Shown here one piece after another: positions 1 through 7,381 of a stretch of DNA of 38,382 nucleotides. The notes under the pieces were generated by a model that saw only the letters and a program-made list of their open reading frames with translations, had not been told where the DNA came from and did not search any database. Source of the stretch: Chloroflexi bacterium HGW-Chloroflexi-8. GTDB taxonomy: Bacteria; Chloroflexota; Anaerolineae; Anaerolineales; Anaerolineaceae. Position 1 is the first letter of the stretch; the number at the start of each line of letters is the position of its first letter. The stretch covers positions 1 through 38,382 of the forward strand of contig PHBS01000017.1 in assembly GCA_002841995.1 (NCBI GenBank), given 5' to 3'. The position numbers were made by a program, and so were the translations under genes.

Positions 1-234
1 GTTACATTAATTGTCTCTCCTCAGGATGCGATATTGATGAGTTATCTGCGCCAATCAAATATTTCTTATACGCTCGCTTTGAGAAATCCAAACAATATTC
101 AAGAAATTGTGACTGATGCTGTTACACAACAATATTTAATGGATCAAAAAGACATCCCCCTTCCAGCAAAACTACCTTTTGGATTGGAAACAAGATCTGG
201 TGATTTTGCAACAACACCTGTTACACAACAATAA
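1..234 (+). CDS. cpaB: Tad/Flp pilus assembly protein CpaB (RcpC), C-terminal end only
   Basis: The reading frame is open from the first base of the window and ends at a TAA at 232-234, so only about 77 C-terminal residues are present. The segment begins VTLIVSPQDAILMSYLRQ, which resembles the last part of the CpaB/RcpC fold, where a short beta element is followed by a helix. Identification rests mainly on position: it lies 54 nt before tadZ and heads the order cpaB-tadZ-cpaF-tadB-tadC known from tad loci. CpaB is a periplasmic or envelope component of the Flp pilus machine. The last residues repeat the motif VTQQ, encoded by a 16-nt direct repeat at 119-134 and 218-233. Without the N-terminal SAF domain the assignment stays moderate. 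Confidence 0.6.
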   Translation, partial: VTLIVSPQDAILMSYLRQSNISYTLALRNPNNIQEIVTDAVTQQYLMDQKDIPLPAKLPFGLETRSGDFATTPVTQQ

Positions 235-288
235 CGATATACATCAACATAAAATTTTGACTGAAGAAAATGGAGTTTTGAAGGTATT

Positions 289-1527
289 ATGGCAGACCCA
301 GTAAAAATTCGGGTACTTATCGTCGATGATATTCAGGAAACGAGAGAAAACATTCGTCGAATGCTTCAATTTGATTCCTCAATCGACATAATTGGAGAGG
401 CGAGAACCGGGAGAGAAGCAATCGACCAATCCCATTCTTTACTTCCAGACGTGGTGATTATGGATATTAACATGCCTGATATGGATGGTTTGGTCGCCAC
501 AGAAGCTATTAGGAAGCGTTTGCCATATATCCAAATCATTATCCTTTCTGTTCAATATGATTCAAGTTATATGCGTCGGGCTATGTTAGCCGGTGCAAGA
601 GACTTTCTTTCAAAACCTCCAATGATTGATGAGTTGACCAATGCAATTCGGCAGGCGGGGAAATTAGCCATTGAAGAAAAAAGGAAAGCAGAAGTAAATT
701 TTGCTACACTTGAAGCCGCATCCAGTAGTGTCGCTGGGCAAAGGATTTTAGGAAAGATTATCGTAGTTTATAGTCCAAAAGGTGGAACTGGTTGCACAAC
801 AATCGCTACAAATGTGGCATTGGGACTTCAATCTGAATCAACACGGACGGCACTGATCGATGCAAGTTTGCAATTCGGAGATGTTGCTGTATTCCTTAAT
901 GAACAAGGACGAAATACGATACTAGACTTAACACCCAGAGCAGACGAGTTAGATCCGGATATTATCCAGGAAGTGATGATTAAACATCCAGCAACACAAT
1001 TAGACATATTAGCTGCTCCTCCACGTCCGGAATTTGCGGATGATGTAAATTCGGATGATTTTTCAAAAGTCGTAAGATACTTGCAACGATTATATAGTTT
1101 CATTGTAATTGACACATCTTCATATTTATCAGATGTAACGCAAGTATGTTTAGACATAGCAAATGTGATCATCCTTGTTGCAACACAAGATATTCCTTCC
1201 ATAAAAAGCACAAACCTTTTCCTGGGTCTTTCAGATGCATCTGGCATCAACCGGAAACGCATCCTTTTTGTCATCAACCAATTCGATAAACGAATTTCCA
1301 TTTCTGCAGAAAGAATTGGGGAAAGCCTAAAACAACCTGTCGAAGCGATCATACCTTTTGAAGACCGAATAGTAACCTCGTCGATCAACCGTGGTACTCC
1401 ATTCATCACTGAAAATAAAATGCTTCCAATTTCCCGTAGTATTTTTGCCGTCATAGATAAAATAACTGAAAAGTTGGAAGAACAATTCCAGGAAGAATCT
1501 GCTGCCCAGGTAGCAAATAGATATTAA
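289..1527 (+). CDS. tadZ: TadZ/CpaE: receiver-domain plus MinD/ParA-like ATPase of the Tad pilus
   Basis: This 412-residue protein probably localises the Tad pilus machine in the cell. Residues 1-120 form a response-regulator receiver domain with the acidic pair D13/D14, the phospho-acceptor position D59 in the string VVIMD, S87 and K109, so unlike many CpaE proteins it keeps all phosphorylation residues. Residues from about 155 form a MinD/ParA/SIMIBI-class ATPase with the deviant Walker A string KGGTGCTT at 164-171. The signature lysine K164 is present, but the P-loop lysine is replaced by C169 (codon TGC at 793-795). Atypical Walker A motifs are known in TadZ. The gene sits between the cpaB tail and cpaF; a GAAGG ribosome-binding site lies just before the ATG. 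Confidence 0.9.
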   Translation: MADPVKIRVLIVDDIQETRENIRRMLQFDSSIDIIGEARTGREAIDQSHSLLPDVVIMDINMPDMDGLVATEAIRKRLPYIQIIILSVQYDSSYMRRAMLAGARDFLSKPPMIDELTNAIRQAGKLAIEEKRKAEVNFATLEAASSSVAGQRILGKIIVVYSPKGGTGCTTIATNVALGLQSESTRTALIDASLQFGDVAVFLNEQGRNTILDLTPRADELDPDIIQEVMIKHPATQLDILAAPPRPEFADDVNSDDFSKVVRYLQRLYSFIVIDTSSYLSDVTQVCLDIANVIILVATQDIPSIKSTNLFLGLSDASGINRKRILFVINQFDKRISISAERIGESLKQPVEAIIPFEDRIVTSSINRGTPFITENKMLPISRSIFAVIDKITEKLEEQFQEESAAQVANRY

Positions 1528-1547
1528 AGGTTAATAAGGCAAAACAT

Positions 1548-2954
1548 ATGTCAATCTTAAGAAGAATCCAAGGTGAAGGACAACCAAATAACAATCAACC
1601 TCCGAAACCAGGGGGATCAGATCCCTTAAGAAATCCAGCCTTACAATCTCGCAGAATTAATGCGCCCTCAACATCCAGCGCAAATGATACTTATCAGGAT
1701 CTAAAGAATCGTGTACAGACCAAACTTCTTGGTACTTTAGATCCAAGTATGGATGTGACCCAAACTGCTGATGTCAAAAGAACAATTCAAGATCTTTTTG
1801 AACAAATCTTGAATGAAGAGAATATTATTCTTTCTCGTCCCGAACGCGCAAGAATGTTTGAACAAATCTCAGCAGAAATCTTAGGTTTCGGTCCTTTGCA
1901 ACGGCTTTTAGAGGATGAGACGATTACTGAAATTATGGTAAACGGTGCAAAGAATATTTATATTGAACGCTTTGGTAAAATCCTGCGTGAACCGATGGCA
2001 TTCGAAAATAACGATCATGTCATGCGAATTATTGAGCGTATTGTTGCACCTCTTGGTCGCCGTATTGATGAATCATCGCCTTATGTTGATGCCCGACTTC
2101 CGGATGGGTCTCGTGTAAATGCTGTAATTCCACCTATATCCCTTGTTGGTCCAGTTCTTACTATCCGAAAATTCGCTAAAACTCCAATTACTGTAGAAAA
2201 GTTAATAGAATTTGGTTCCATCACACCCGAAGCAATTCAATTCCTCGACGCTTGTGTCAAGGCCAGGCTTAATATTGTGATATCAGGAGGTACTGGCTCA
2301 GGTAAAACAACCTTACTAAATGTGTTATCTGGTTTCATCCCTTCTGATGAGCGAATCGTAACTGTTGAGAATGCAGCCGAGCTTCAATTACGTCAAGAGC
2401 ACGTAGTAACTTTGGAATCCCGCCCACAAAATATTGAAGGTAAAGGCGAGATTACGATACGGCAATTGGTTATCAATACGTTACGTATGCGACCAGACCG
2501 TATAATTGTTGGGGAAATTCGTGATGAAGCAGCCTTAGATATGTTACAAGCTATGAATACAGGTCATGATGGTTCAATGACTACCGCTCACTCGAATACA
2601 CCTCGGGACACATTAGCCCGTATGGAAACGATGACCTTAATGGCTGGTATGGACTTACCAATTCGAGCAATTCGTGAACAAATTTCTTCAGCAATTGATT
2701 TAGTTGTCCATCAATCTCGGATGCGTGATGGTTCCCGTAAAGTTGTAAACATCACGGATGTTACAGGCATGGAAGGTGAAATAATAACAATGACAGACAT
2801 TTTCCTATTTGAGCAAGCCGGCTTTGAAAATGGTCGGGTAATAGGAAGACTACGGCCAACAGGATTACGCCCTAAGTTCATGGAAAAAATTGAACAATCC
2901 GGAATTCATCTTCCACCTTCAATTTTTGGCATTGGAGAAAGACGCCGCTATTAA
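1548..2954 (+). CDS. cpaF: CpaF/TadA secretion ATPase of the Tad pilus
   Basis: A cytoplasmic hexameric ATPase of the type II/IV secretion superfamily that powers Flp pilus assembly. The 468-residue protein has a low-complexity, Pro/Asn-rich N-terminus (about residues 8-45), then the CpaF N-terminal domain ([21 protein letters not shown]), and a RecA-like core. Walker A is GGTGSGKT at residues 247-254 with K253. The Walker B region is [18 protein letters not shown], and a conserved His is seen in [11 protein letters not shown]. Length and motif order are normal for CpaF. It follows tadZ by 20 nt and precedes tadB by 21 nt in one operon. Nothing looks broken. Confidence 0.96.
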   Translation: MSILRRIQGEGQPNNNQPPKPGGSDPLRNPALQSRRINAPSTSSANDTYQDLKNRVQTKLLGTLDPSMDVTQTADVKRTIQDLFEQILNEENIILSRPERARMFEQISAEILGFGPLQRLLEDETITEIMVNGAKNIYIERFGKILREPMAFENNDHVMRIIERIVAPLGRRIDESSPYVDARLPDGSRVNAVIPPISLVGPVLTIRKFAKTPITVEKLIEFGSITPEAIQFLDACVKARLNIVISGGTGSGKTTLLNVLSGFIPSDERIVTVENAAELQLRQEHVVTLESRPQNIEGKGEITIRQLVINTLRMRPDRIIVGEIRDEAALDMLQAMNTGHDGSMTTAHSNTPRDTLARMETMTLMAGMDLPIRAIREQISSAIDLVVHQSRMRDGSRKVVNITDVTGMEGEIITMTDIFLFEQAGFENGRVIGRLRPTGLRPKFMEKIEQSGIHLPPSIFGIGERRRY

Positions 2955-2975
2955 TTAAGAAAGCAGGCAGAGTTT

Positions 2976-3965
2976 ATGGATATTGCCCAACTGTTTAATC
3001 AAATCGATCCTTTAGCAATTATCATCACCGGTGGAGTTACTGCTTTTATATTACTAATAATTGGCATATCTATCACAGTGACAACCGATCGAAAAACGTT
3101 AGAATTAGAACGTTTAGGTAGATATATTGAGGAAGATGAAGTACTTTCGGAAAAAGAAAGATCAACACCATTAACAGATTGGTTAAACCGGTCCGTAGAA
3201 CGCTCCTCCATTGGCGATAAAATATCTAAAAGTCTTTCAAGAGCAGATCTAAAGTGGAAACCCGGTGAATTCATTGCCTTAATCCTTATTGCAGCATTCG
3301 TCGTTGGCTTTGTTTTATGGTATATCGGTGGTCGGGTGATCGCTGTAGGAATAATTGGAGCAATAATCGGCGGATTCCTACCCAGAATGTATGTAAACAG
3401 CCAACAAAAGAAAAGACTTGTAAAATTTGATCTTCAGTTGCCCGACATGCTAAACCTGATGGTTAATGGTTTGAGAGCTGGATTTTCTACGATGCAAGCT
3501 ATGGAAGCAGTATCCCGGGAGTTACCTGCTCCAATTTGTGATGAATTCCGCCGAGTTGTCCAGGAAATGCAGTTAGGTGTTTCAATGGAAAAAGCGCTTG
3601 ACAACCTTTTAGTTAGAATCCCAAGCGATGATCTTGACCTCACAATTACAGCCATTAATGTTCAACGAGAAGTTGGTGGTAATTTGGCGGAAATCATGGA
3701 GACGATTTCTCATACAATTCGTGAGAGAATAAGAATTAAAGGTGAAATCAGAGTTCTAACAACTCAGGTGATGTATTCAGGAAGATTCTTATCACTTTTG
3801 CCATTTTTCGTAATTGGTATTATTTACTTGTTGAACCGTGAATATATAATGGAATTCTTTAAACCCGAAAATGTTCCTTGTGGATATATTGCACTTGCAG
3901 TTGCGGGTTTACTGATATTCTTGGGCTATCTTGTGATGAATAAATTAGGCGATATTGAGGTTTAA
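2976..3965 (+). CDS. tadB: TadB inner-membrane platform protein (type II secretion F domain)
   Basis: This 329-residue membrane protein is one of the two platform subunits on which the CpaF ATPase acts. A hydrophobic segment lies near residues 13-35, a hydrophobic pair at about 98-138, and two more segments at the C-terminus (about 265-285 and 300-322). The soluble T2SSF/GspF-type domain lies between them, with the helix pattern LPDMLNLMVNGLRAGFS and REVGGNLAEIMETI, which is characteristic of TadB/TadC. It is followed 19 nt later by tadC, the expected partner, in the same operon. Confidence 0.93.
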   Translation: MDIAQLFNQIDPLAIIITGGVTAFILLIIGISITVTTDRKTLELERLGRYIEEDEVLSEKERSTPLTDWLNRSVERSSIGDKISKSLSRADLKWKPGEFIALILIAAFVVGFVLWYIGGRVIAVGIIGAIIGGFLPRMYVNSQQKKRLVKFDLQLPDMLNLMVNGLRAGFSTMQAMEAVSRELPAPICDEFRRVVQEMQLGVSMEKALDNLLVRIPSDDLDLTITAINVQREVGGNLAEIMETISHTIRERIRIKGEIRVLTTQVMYSGRFLSLLPFFVIGIIYLLNREYIMEFFKPENVPCGYIALAVAGLLIFLGYLVMNKLGDIEV

Positions 3966-3984
3966 GAAATAAGGAGCGAAAATA

Positions 3985-4935
3985 ATGGTAATTTTAATTA
4001 TCATCGTGGTAACTGTTCTTATTGGAGCGATTTTCTTAACGATCATTGGCCTAAGAAATCCAACAGGATCAGATGATCGAATCTTGGAAGCAAGATTAGA
4101 AGAATTAAGTCAGTCAGATGAACCATTAACGTTAAGGAAACTCGAACTCTCACAGCCCTTTCGTGACCGTGTTATTTTCCCTGTAGCACAAAAATTTGGT
4201 GAATTAGCCATTCGTTTTACACCACAAAATGCCCGCCAATCCATAGAAAGAAAATTGGAATTAGCTGGATCTTCAGCCAAAATTGACCCAACAATTATTT
4301 TATTCCTACAATTTGTTGGAATGGTTTTCTTCGGCGGAATTGTCTTGTTTGTGTTTTCTATTGGATCATTAGATTGGCCATTTGGACGTAAACTCTTAAT
4401 ATCTTTAGCTTTTGGATTAATCGGTTTCTATTTTCCACAACTCGTTTTATCCTCACAAATTTCACGAAGGCAAAAGGAAATTCGAAAAGCGATGCCGGAT
4501 GCACTGGATTTATTGACAATCTGTGTTGAGGCCGGACTTGGATTTGATGCAGCAATGGCAAAAGTCAGTGAGAAATGGCAAACTCAGCTTTCTATGGCTT
4601 TTGCACGTGTTATTCAGGAAGTTCAACTTGGCAAAGTCCGCAAAGAAGCTTTGAGGGATATGGCGGATCGTATCGGACTTTCCGAAATGACTAGCTTTGT
4701 TGCAGCGGTAATCCAAAGCGAACAATTAGGTGTAAGTCTTTCTAAAGTACTCCGAATTCAGGCGGATCAAATGCGGATTCGCCGCAGACAATTGGCAGAA
4801 GAGGAAGCACATAAAGCTCCTATTAAAATGTTGATTCCTATGGCAGGACTAATTTTTCCTTCACTAATGATTGTATTGCTGACACCGGCTGGGCTAAGGC
4901 TTTTCAAATCAGCTTTGGGTGGTATGTTCCAATAA
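3985..4935 (+). CDS. tadC: TadC inner-membrane platform protein (type II secretion F domain)
   Basis: A 316-residue partner of TadB in the Flp pilus platform. It has an N-terminal transmembrane helix (residues 2-23), a hydrophobic pair at about 103-155, a T2SSF domain with ALDLLTICVEAGLGFDAAM and QSEQLGVSLSKVLR, and a C-terminal hydrophobic helix. A GGAG ribosome-binding site lies in AAATAAGGAGCGAAAATAATG. It is the last recognisable tad gene; no tadD-G, prepilin or prepilin peptidase follows, so the rest of the system must be elsewhere or upstream. Confidence 0.93.
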   Translation: MVILIIIVVTVLIGAIFLTIIGLRNPTGSDDRILEARLEELSQSDEPLTLRKLELSQPFRDRVIFPVAQKFGELAIRFTPQNARQSIERKLELAGSSAKIDPTIILFLQFVGMVFFGGIVLFVFSIGSLDWPFGRKLLISLAFGLIGFYFPQLVLSSQISRRQKEIRKAMPDALDLLTICVEAGLGFDAAMAKVSEKWQTQLSMAFARVIQEVQLGKVRKEALRDMADRIGLSEMTSFVAAVIQSEQLGVSLSKVLRIQADQMRIRRRQLAEEEAHKAPIKMLIPMAGLIFPSLMIVLLTPAGLRLFKSALGGMFQ

Positions 4936-4954
4936 ATCCTGTTTTGGAGAAAAA

Positions 4955-5740
4955 ATGATAAGACGGGGTCAAATGAACAACCCCTTTTCGTCTAAAATTT
5001 ATCATTTTTTGTGGTCGAGTATAGATCTGATTTTTCCCCCCCATTGTGCGGGGTGCGATTTATTGGGTTATCGCTGGTGTTCAACTTGTGACTCGAAAGT
5101 ACATCCAATTTCCCTCCCGATATGTGATAAATGTGGTTCGCCAAAACACAAATCAAAATCAATTGACGATCAATGTTCCACCTATTTGGAATCTATTGAA
5201 TATATTCGGTCCTATTCAATATATGAGGAACCGCTATCAACTGCGATTAAAAAACTAAAATATCAAAGAAATGTTGGTATCGCGGAAACACTGGCATTTT
5301 ATTTTGTGGAATTGTACAATAATATAAATCAGGATGTTGACATCATCATTCCTGTTCCTCTTAGTAGTAAAAGGTTTCGAGATCGTGGTTATAACCAATC
5401 ATCCCTTATCGCCAAACCCTTTTCTTTGGCTATAGGACGTCCGATGAAAACACAGGCTCTTTTCCGACATAAAGAAACAAAATCTCAGGTGGGTTTATCA
5501 CGAGAACAACGTTCGGAAAATGTTGCAGATTCATTTATTGCTGATAAATCCCAGGTCTTGGGTAAAACAATTGTTTTAATTGATGATGTAACCACGACCG
5601 GTTCGACACTGGAAGCCTGTGCAAAAGCATTGAAAAAAGAAGGAGCAAAAACTATAGTAGGATTAACCTTAGCTAGAGCTGTTTCCACTAAATATGGATT
5701 CAGTGACTTTATATCAAATCAGGTAACTACCAAAACCTAA
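4955..5740 (+). CDS. comF: ComF-family phosphoribosyltransferase-like competence protein
   Basis: ComF proteins are needed for natural transformation and carry a zinc-binding N-terminus and a PRPP-binding fold. Here the N-terminal half has cysteine pairs in HCAGCDLLG, WCSTC and CDKCGSP that can bind zinc. The C-terminal half has RFRDRGYNQS and the PRPP loop VLIDDVTTTGSTL. An in-frame ATG at 4919 lies inside tadC, but the ATG at 4955 has a good site (GGAGA at 4946-4950), so I start there, giving 261 residues. The gene starts 19 nt after tadC, so it probably shares the pilus transcript. Whether it acts in DNA uptake here is inference. Confidence 0.88.
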   Translation: MIRRGQMNNPFSSKIYHFLWSSIDLIFPPHCAGCDLLGYRWCSTCDSKVHPISLPICDKCGSPKHKSKSIDDQCSTYLESIEYIRSYSIYEEPLSTAIKKLKYQRNVGIAETLAFYFVELYNNINQDVDIIIPVPLSSKRFRDRGYNQSSLIAKPFSLAIGRPMKTQALFRHKETKSQVGLSREQRSENVADSFIADKSQVLGKTIVLIDDVTTTGSTLEACAKALKKEGAKTIVGLTLARAVSTKYGFSDFISNQVTTKT

Positions 5741-5756
5741 TCCTTAGGAGGACCAA

Positions 5757-6320
5757 ATGGCAATCAAAGTTGATATCTTTGCAAAGAATTTAAAAGTTAC
5801 AGAGCGAATTGAAGAGTACTTAAATAAGAAGATTAGCAAGTTATATCGATATCTCAATGACATTGAAGAAACAAGGGTTGATCTTTCTTACTTGAAATCT
5901 GCTCGAAGTGCGTCAGATAGACAGGTTGCTCAAATTACAATTCGAGGGCGTGGTTATATCCTGAGAACCGAAGAAAGAGCAGAAGATATTTTTGCTGCAA
6001 TTGATGAAGCAATTGAAAAAATGCAAAGGCAAATTACAAGGCTAAAAGGAAAACGTGAAAAGGGCCGTGGAGATGGCACTCCACTTTCAGATTTAGCATC
6101 AGAATTGCCCGAACCAATGGAAATTGAAGAAGCTCCGGAAATTGCCCGTCGAAAGACATTTACATTGGTACCTATGGATGAATTAGAAGCTATAGAACAA
6201 ATGAAATTACTTGGTCATGAAAACTTTTTTGTTTTTTACGACATGCATTCTCAAAGTGTTAACGTTCTTTATCGCAGACGAGATGGGGGTTATGGGATTA
6301 TCGAACCAAAACTCGGATAA
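5757..6320 (+). CDS. hpf: Long-form ribosome hibernation promoting factor (HPF)
   Basis: This 187-residue protein binds the 30S subunit and, in long-form HPF, dimerises 70S ribosomes into inactive 100S particles. The N-terminal S30AE domain (about 1-100) starts IKVDIFAKNLKVTERIEEYL. After an acidic/charged linker, the C-terminal dimerisation domain (about 130-187) shows RRKTFTLVPMDELEA, QMKLLGHENFFVFYD and the final YRRRDGGYGIIEPKLG, all typical. The ribosome-binding site AGGAGG (5746-5751) is near ideal. A terminator follows directly. Confidence 0.94.
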   Translation: MAIKVDIFAKNLKVTERIEEYLNKKISKLYRYLNDIEETRVDLSYLKSARSASDRQVAQITIRGRGYILRTEERAEDIFAAIDEAIEKMQRQITRLKGKREKGRGDGTPLSDLASELPEPMEIEEAPEIARRKTFTLVPMDELEAIEQMKLLGHENFFVFYDMHSQSVNVLYRRRDGGYGIIEPKLG

Positions 6321-6337
6321 TTTCTAATTAGGATTTT

Positions 6338-6380
6338 AATGAGGTTGACCTGACTTTTTGATGGACAACCTCATTTTTTT
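6338..6380 (+). terminator. Rho-independent terminator after hpf
   Basis: A perfect 10-bp stem pairs 6338-6347 (AATGAGGTTG) with 6366-6375 (CAACCTCATT) around an 18-nt loop. A run of T follows directly (6374-6381). It separates hpf from the efp promoter. Confidence 0.85.
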
Positions 6381-6390
6381 TAAGATTAAT

Positions 6391-6414
6391 AAGAATTCTT
6401 TATAAAGAATTCTT
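6391..6414. promoter_or_regulatory. 24-bp perfect palindrome just upstream of the efp promoter
   Basis: Two copies of the self-complementary decamer AAGAATTCTT flank a central TATA, so the whole 24-bp block reads the same on both strands. It ends 6 bp before the -35 box at 6421. This is a plausible operator for a dimeric repressor or activator of efp, but no bound protein is known; an AT-rich chance palindrome is possible. Confidence 0.45.
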
Positions 6415-6420
6415 TATACC

Positions 6421-6449
6421 TTGCCACTCAAAACTCCATAGACTATAAT
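6421..6449 (+). promoter_or_regulatory. Sigma-70-type promoter of the efp operon
   Basis: The -35 box TTGCCA (6421-6426) and a consensus -10 box TATAAT (6444-6449) are separated by exactly 17 bp. Transcription should start near 6456, leaving a leader of about 28 nt before the efp ATG at 6484. This is the best-formed promoter in the window. Confidence 0.75.
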
Positions 6450-6483
6450 TCAACTGTTAAATTTTGAAGAAGAAGGTATGCGG

Positions 6484-7044
6484 ATGATAGATGTAAATGA
6501 ATTGCGTAAAGGTGTCACTTTTGAATATGATGGAAACTTATTTAAAGTAATTGAGTATAGCCATAATAAACCAGGCAGAGGTTCTGCAACAATTCGTATA
6601 AAAGCACGAAATTTATTAACTGGTTCAAATATTGAAAAAACATTCAATTCTGGCGAAAGAGTACAGAATGTTCGTTTGGATTACCATAACGCTCAATATT
6701 TATATTCGGATAGTGATTTCTATTATTTTATGGATAATGAAAACTACGAACAATATCCTTTAAAAGCAGATATTTTAGGTGATTCAGTAAATTTCCTAAA
6801 AGAAAATATGGATGTTAAAATAACATTTTATAATTCCCTGGCAATTGATATAGAACTTCCACTTTCTGTTGAATTAAAAGTTGTATGGTCTGAATTAGCC
6901 ATCCGGGGTGATACGGCTTCAGCTCAAACCAAAAAAGTTAAAGTGGAAACCGGTGCAGAAGTTCATACTCCCTACTTTATCGAGACAGATGATATCATCC
7001 GCGTCGATACACGTACGGGAGAATATATCACTCGCGTTTCATAA
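6484..7044 (+). CDS. efp: Translation elongation factor P
   Basis: EF-P relieves ribosome stalling at consecutive prolines. The 186-residue protein has the usual three beta-barrel domains: MIDVNELRKGVTFEYDG at the start and GAEVHTPYFIETDDIIRVDTRTGEYITR at the end. Two ATGs are close together. The one at 6478 is only one base after AGAAGG, while the one at 6484 is 7 nt from it and gives the standard MIDVNELR start, so I choose 6484. The residue at the tip of the domain I loop is R32, in KPGRGSA, not lysine. Arginine-type EF-Ps exist, some rhamnosylated by EarP; no modifying enzyme is visible here. Confidence 0.95.
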   Translation: MIDVNELRKGVTFEYDGNLFKVIEYSHNKPGRGSATIRIKARNLLTGSNIEKTFNSGERVQNVRLDYHNAQYLYSDSDFYYFMDNENYEQYPLKADILGDSVNFLKENMDVKITFYNSLAIDIELPLSVELKVVWSELAIRGDTASAQTKKVKVETGAEVHTPYFIETDDIIRVDTRTGEYITRVS

Positions 7045-7048
7045 AATT

Positions 7049-7381
7049 ATGCAAACCCCATTCGGTAAAGAATGCCCATTTTTTTATGGTGACTACTTCC
7101 GAGGTAAAAACCATGAGGAGTGTAGGCTTGTTGGTACTACAATCTCAGCTCAAAAATGGACGAATAAGCTTTGTAAAACTTGTGCTGTTCCAAATATTAT
7201 TCTTGCAAACGCTTGTCAATTTATGAACTTAAAAGGCAGTATTTCAGAAGGGTTCTTAGGTTTGGGAAAATCAATGCAAATCCGGGCTTATTGTGAAAAG
7301 AGCCAAACAATCGTAAAGGAACCACAAATTGGATGTGGTTTATGCCATCCAATTTCGGAGATTTTTCTAACCGAAAAATGA
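7049..7381 (+). CDS. Small conserved-looking protein with eight cysteines, function unknown
   Basis: I do not recognise a characterised family. The first good ATG, 4 nt after the efp stop, gives 110 residues; a longer frame that begins inside efp is implausible. The cysteines are C9, C25, C42, C45, C56, C82, C96 and C99. Two of them form CxxC pairs (LCKTC and CGLCHP), a pattern that suggests two metal sites, zinc or iron-sulfur. The N-terminus reads KECPFFYGDYFRG. There is no signal peptide or membrane segment. The stop overlaps the next start as ATGA, so translation is probably coupled to the HAD-DinB gene. An orphan metalloprotein or electron carrier are guesses only. Confidence 0.7.
   Translation: MQTPFGKECPFFYGDYFRGKNHEECRLVGTTISAQKWTNKLCKTCAVPNIILANACQFMNLKGSISEGFLGLGKSMQIRAYCEKSQTIVKEPQIGCGLCHPISEIFLTEK

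Noticed and set aside
828-1454. 208-codon open frame on the minus strand
   Set aside because: It lies wholly inside tadZ, has no ribosome-binding site or recognisable motif, and is a shadow of the real gene.
6908-7048. Longer version of the eight-cysteine protein beginning inside efp
   Set aside because: The extra 47 residues are read from efp sequence in another frame and have no ribosome-binding site; the ATG at 7049 fits better.
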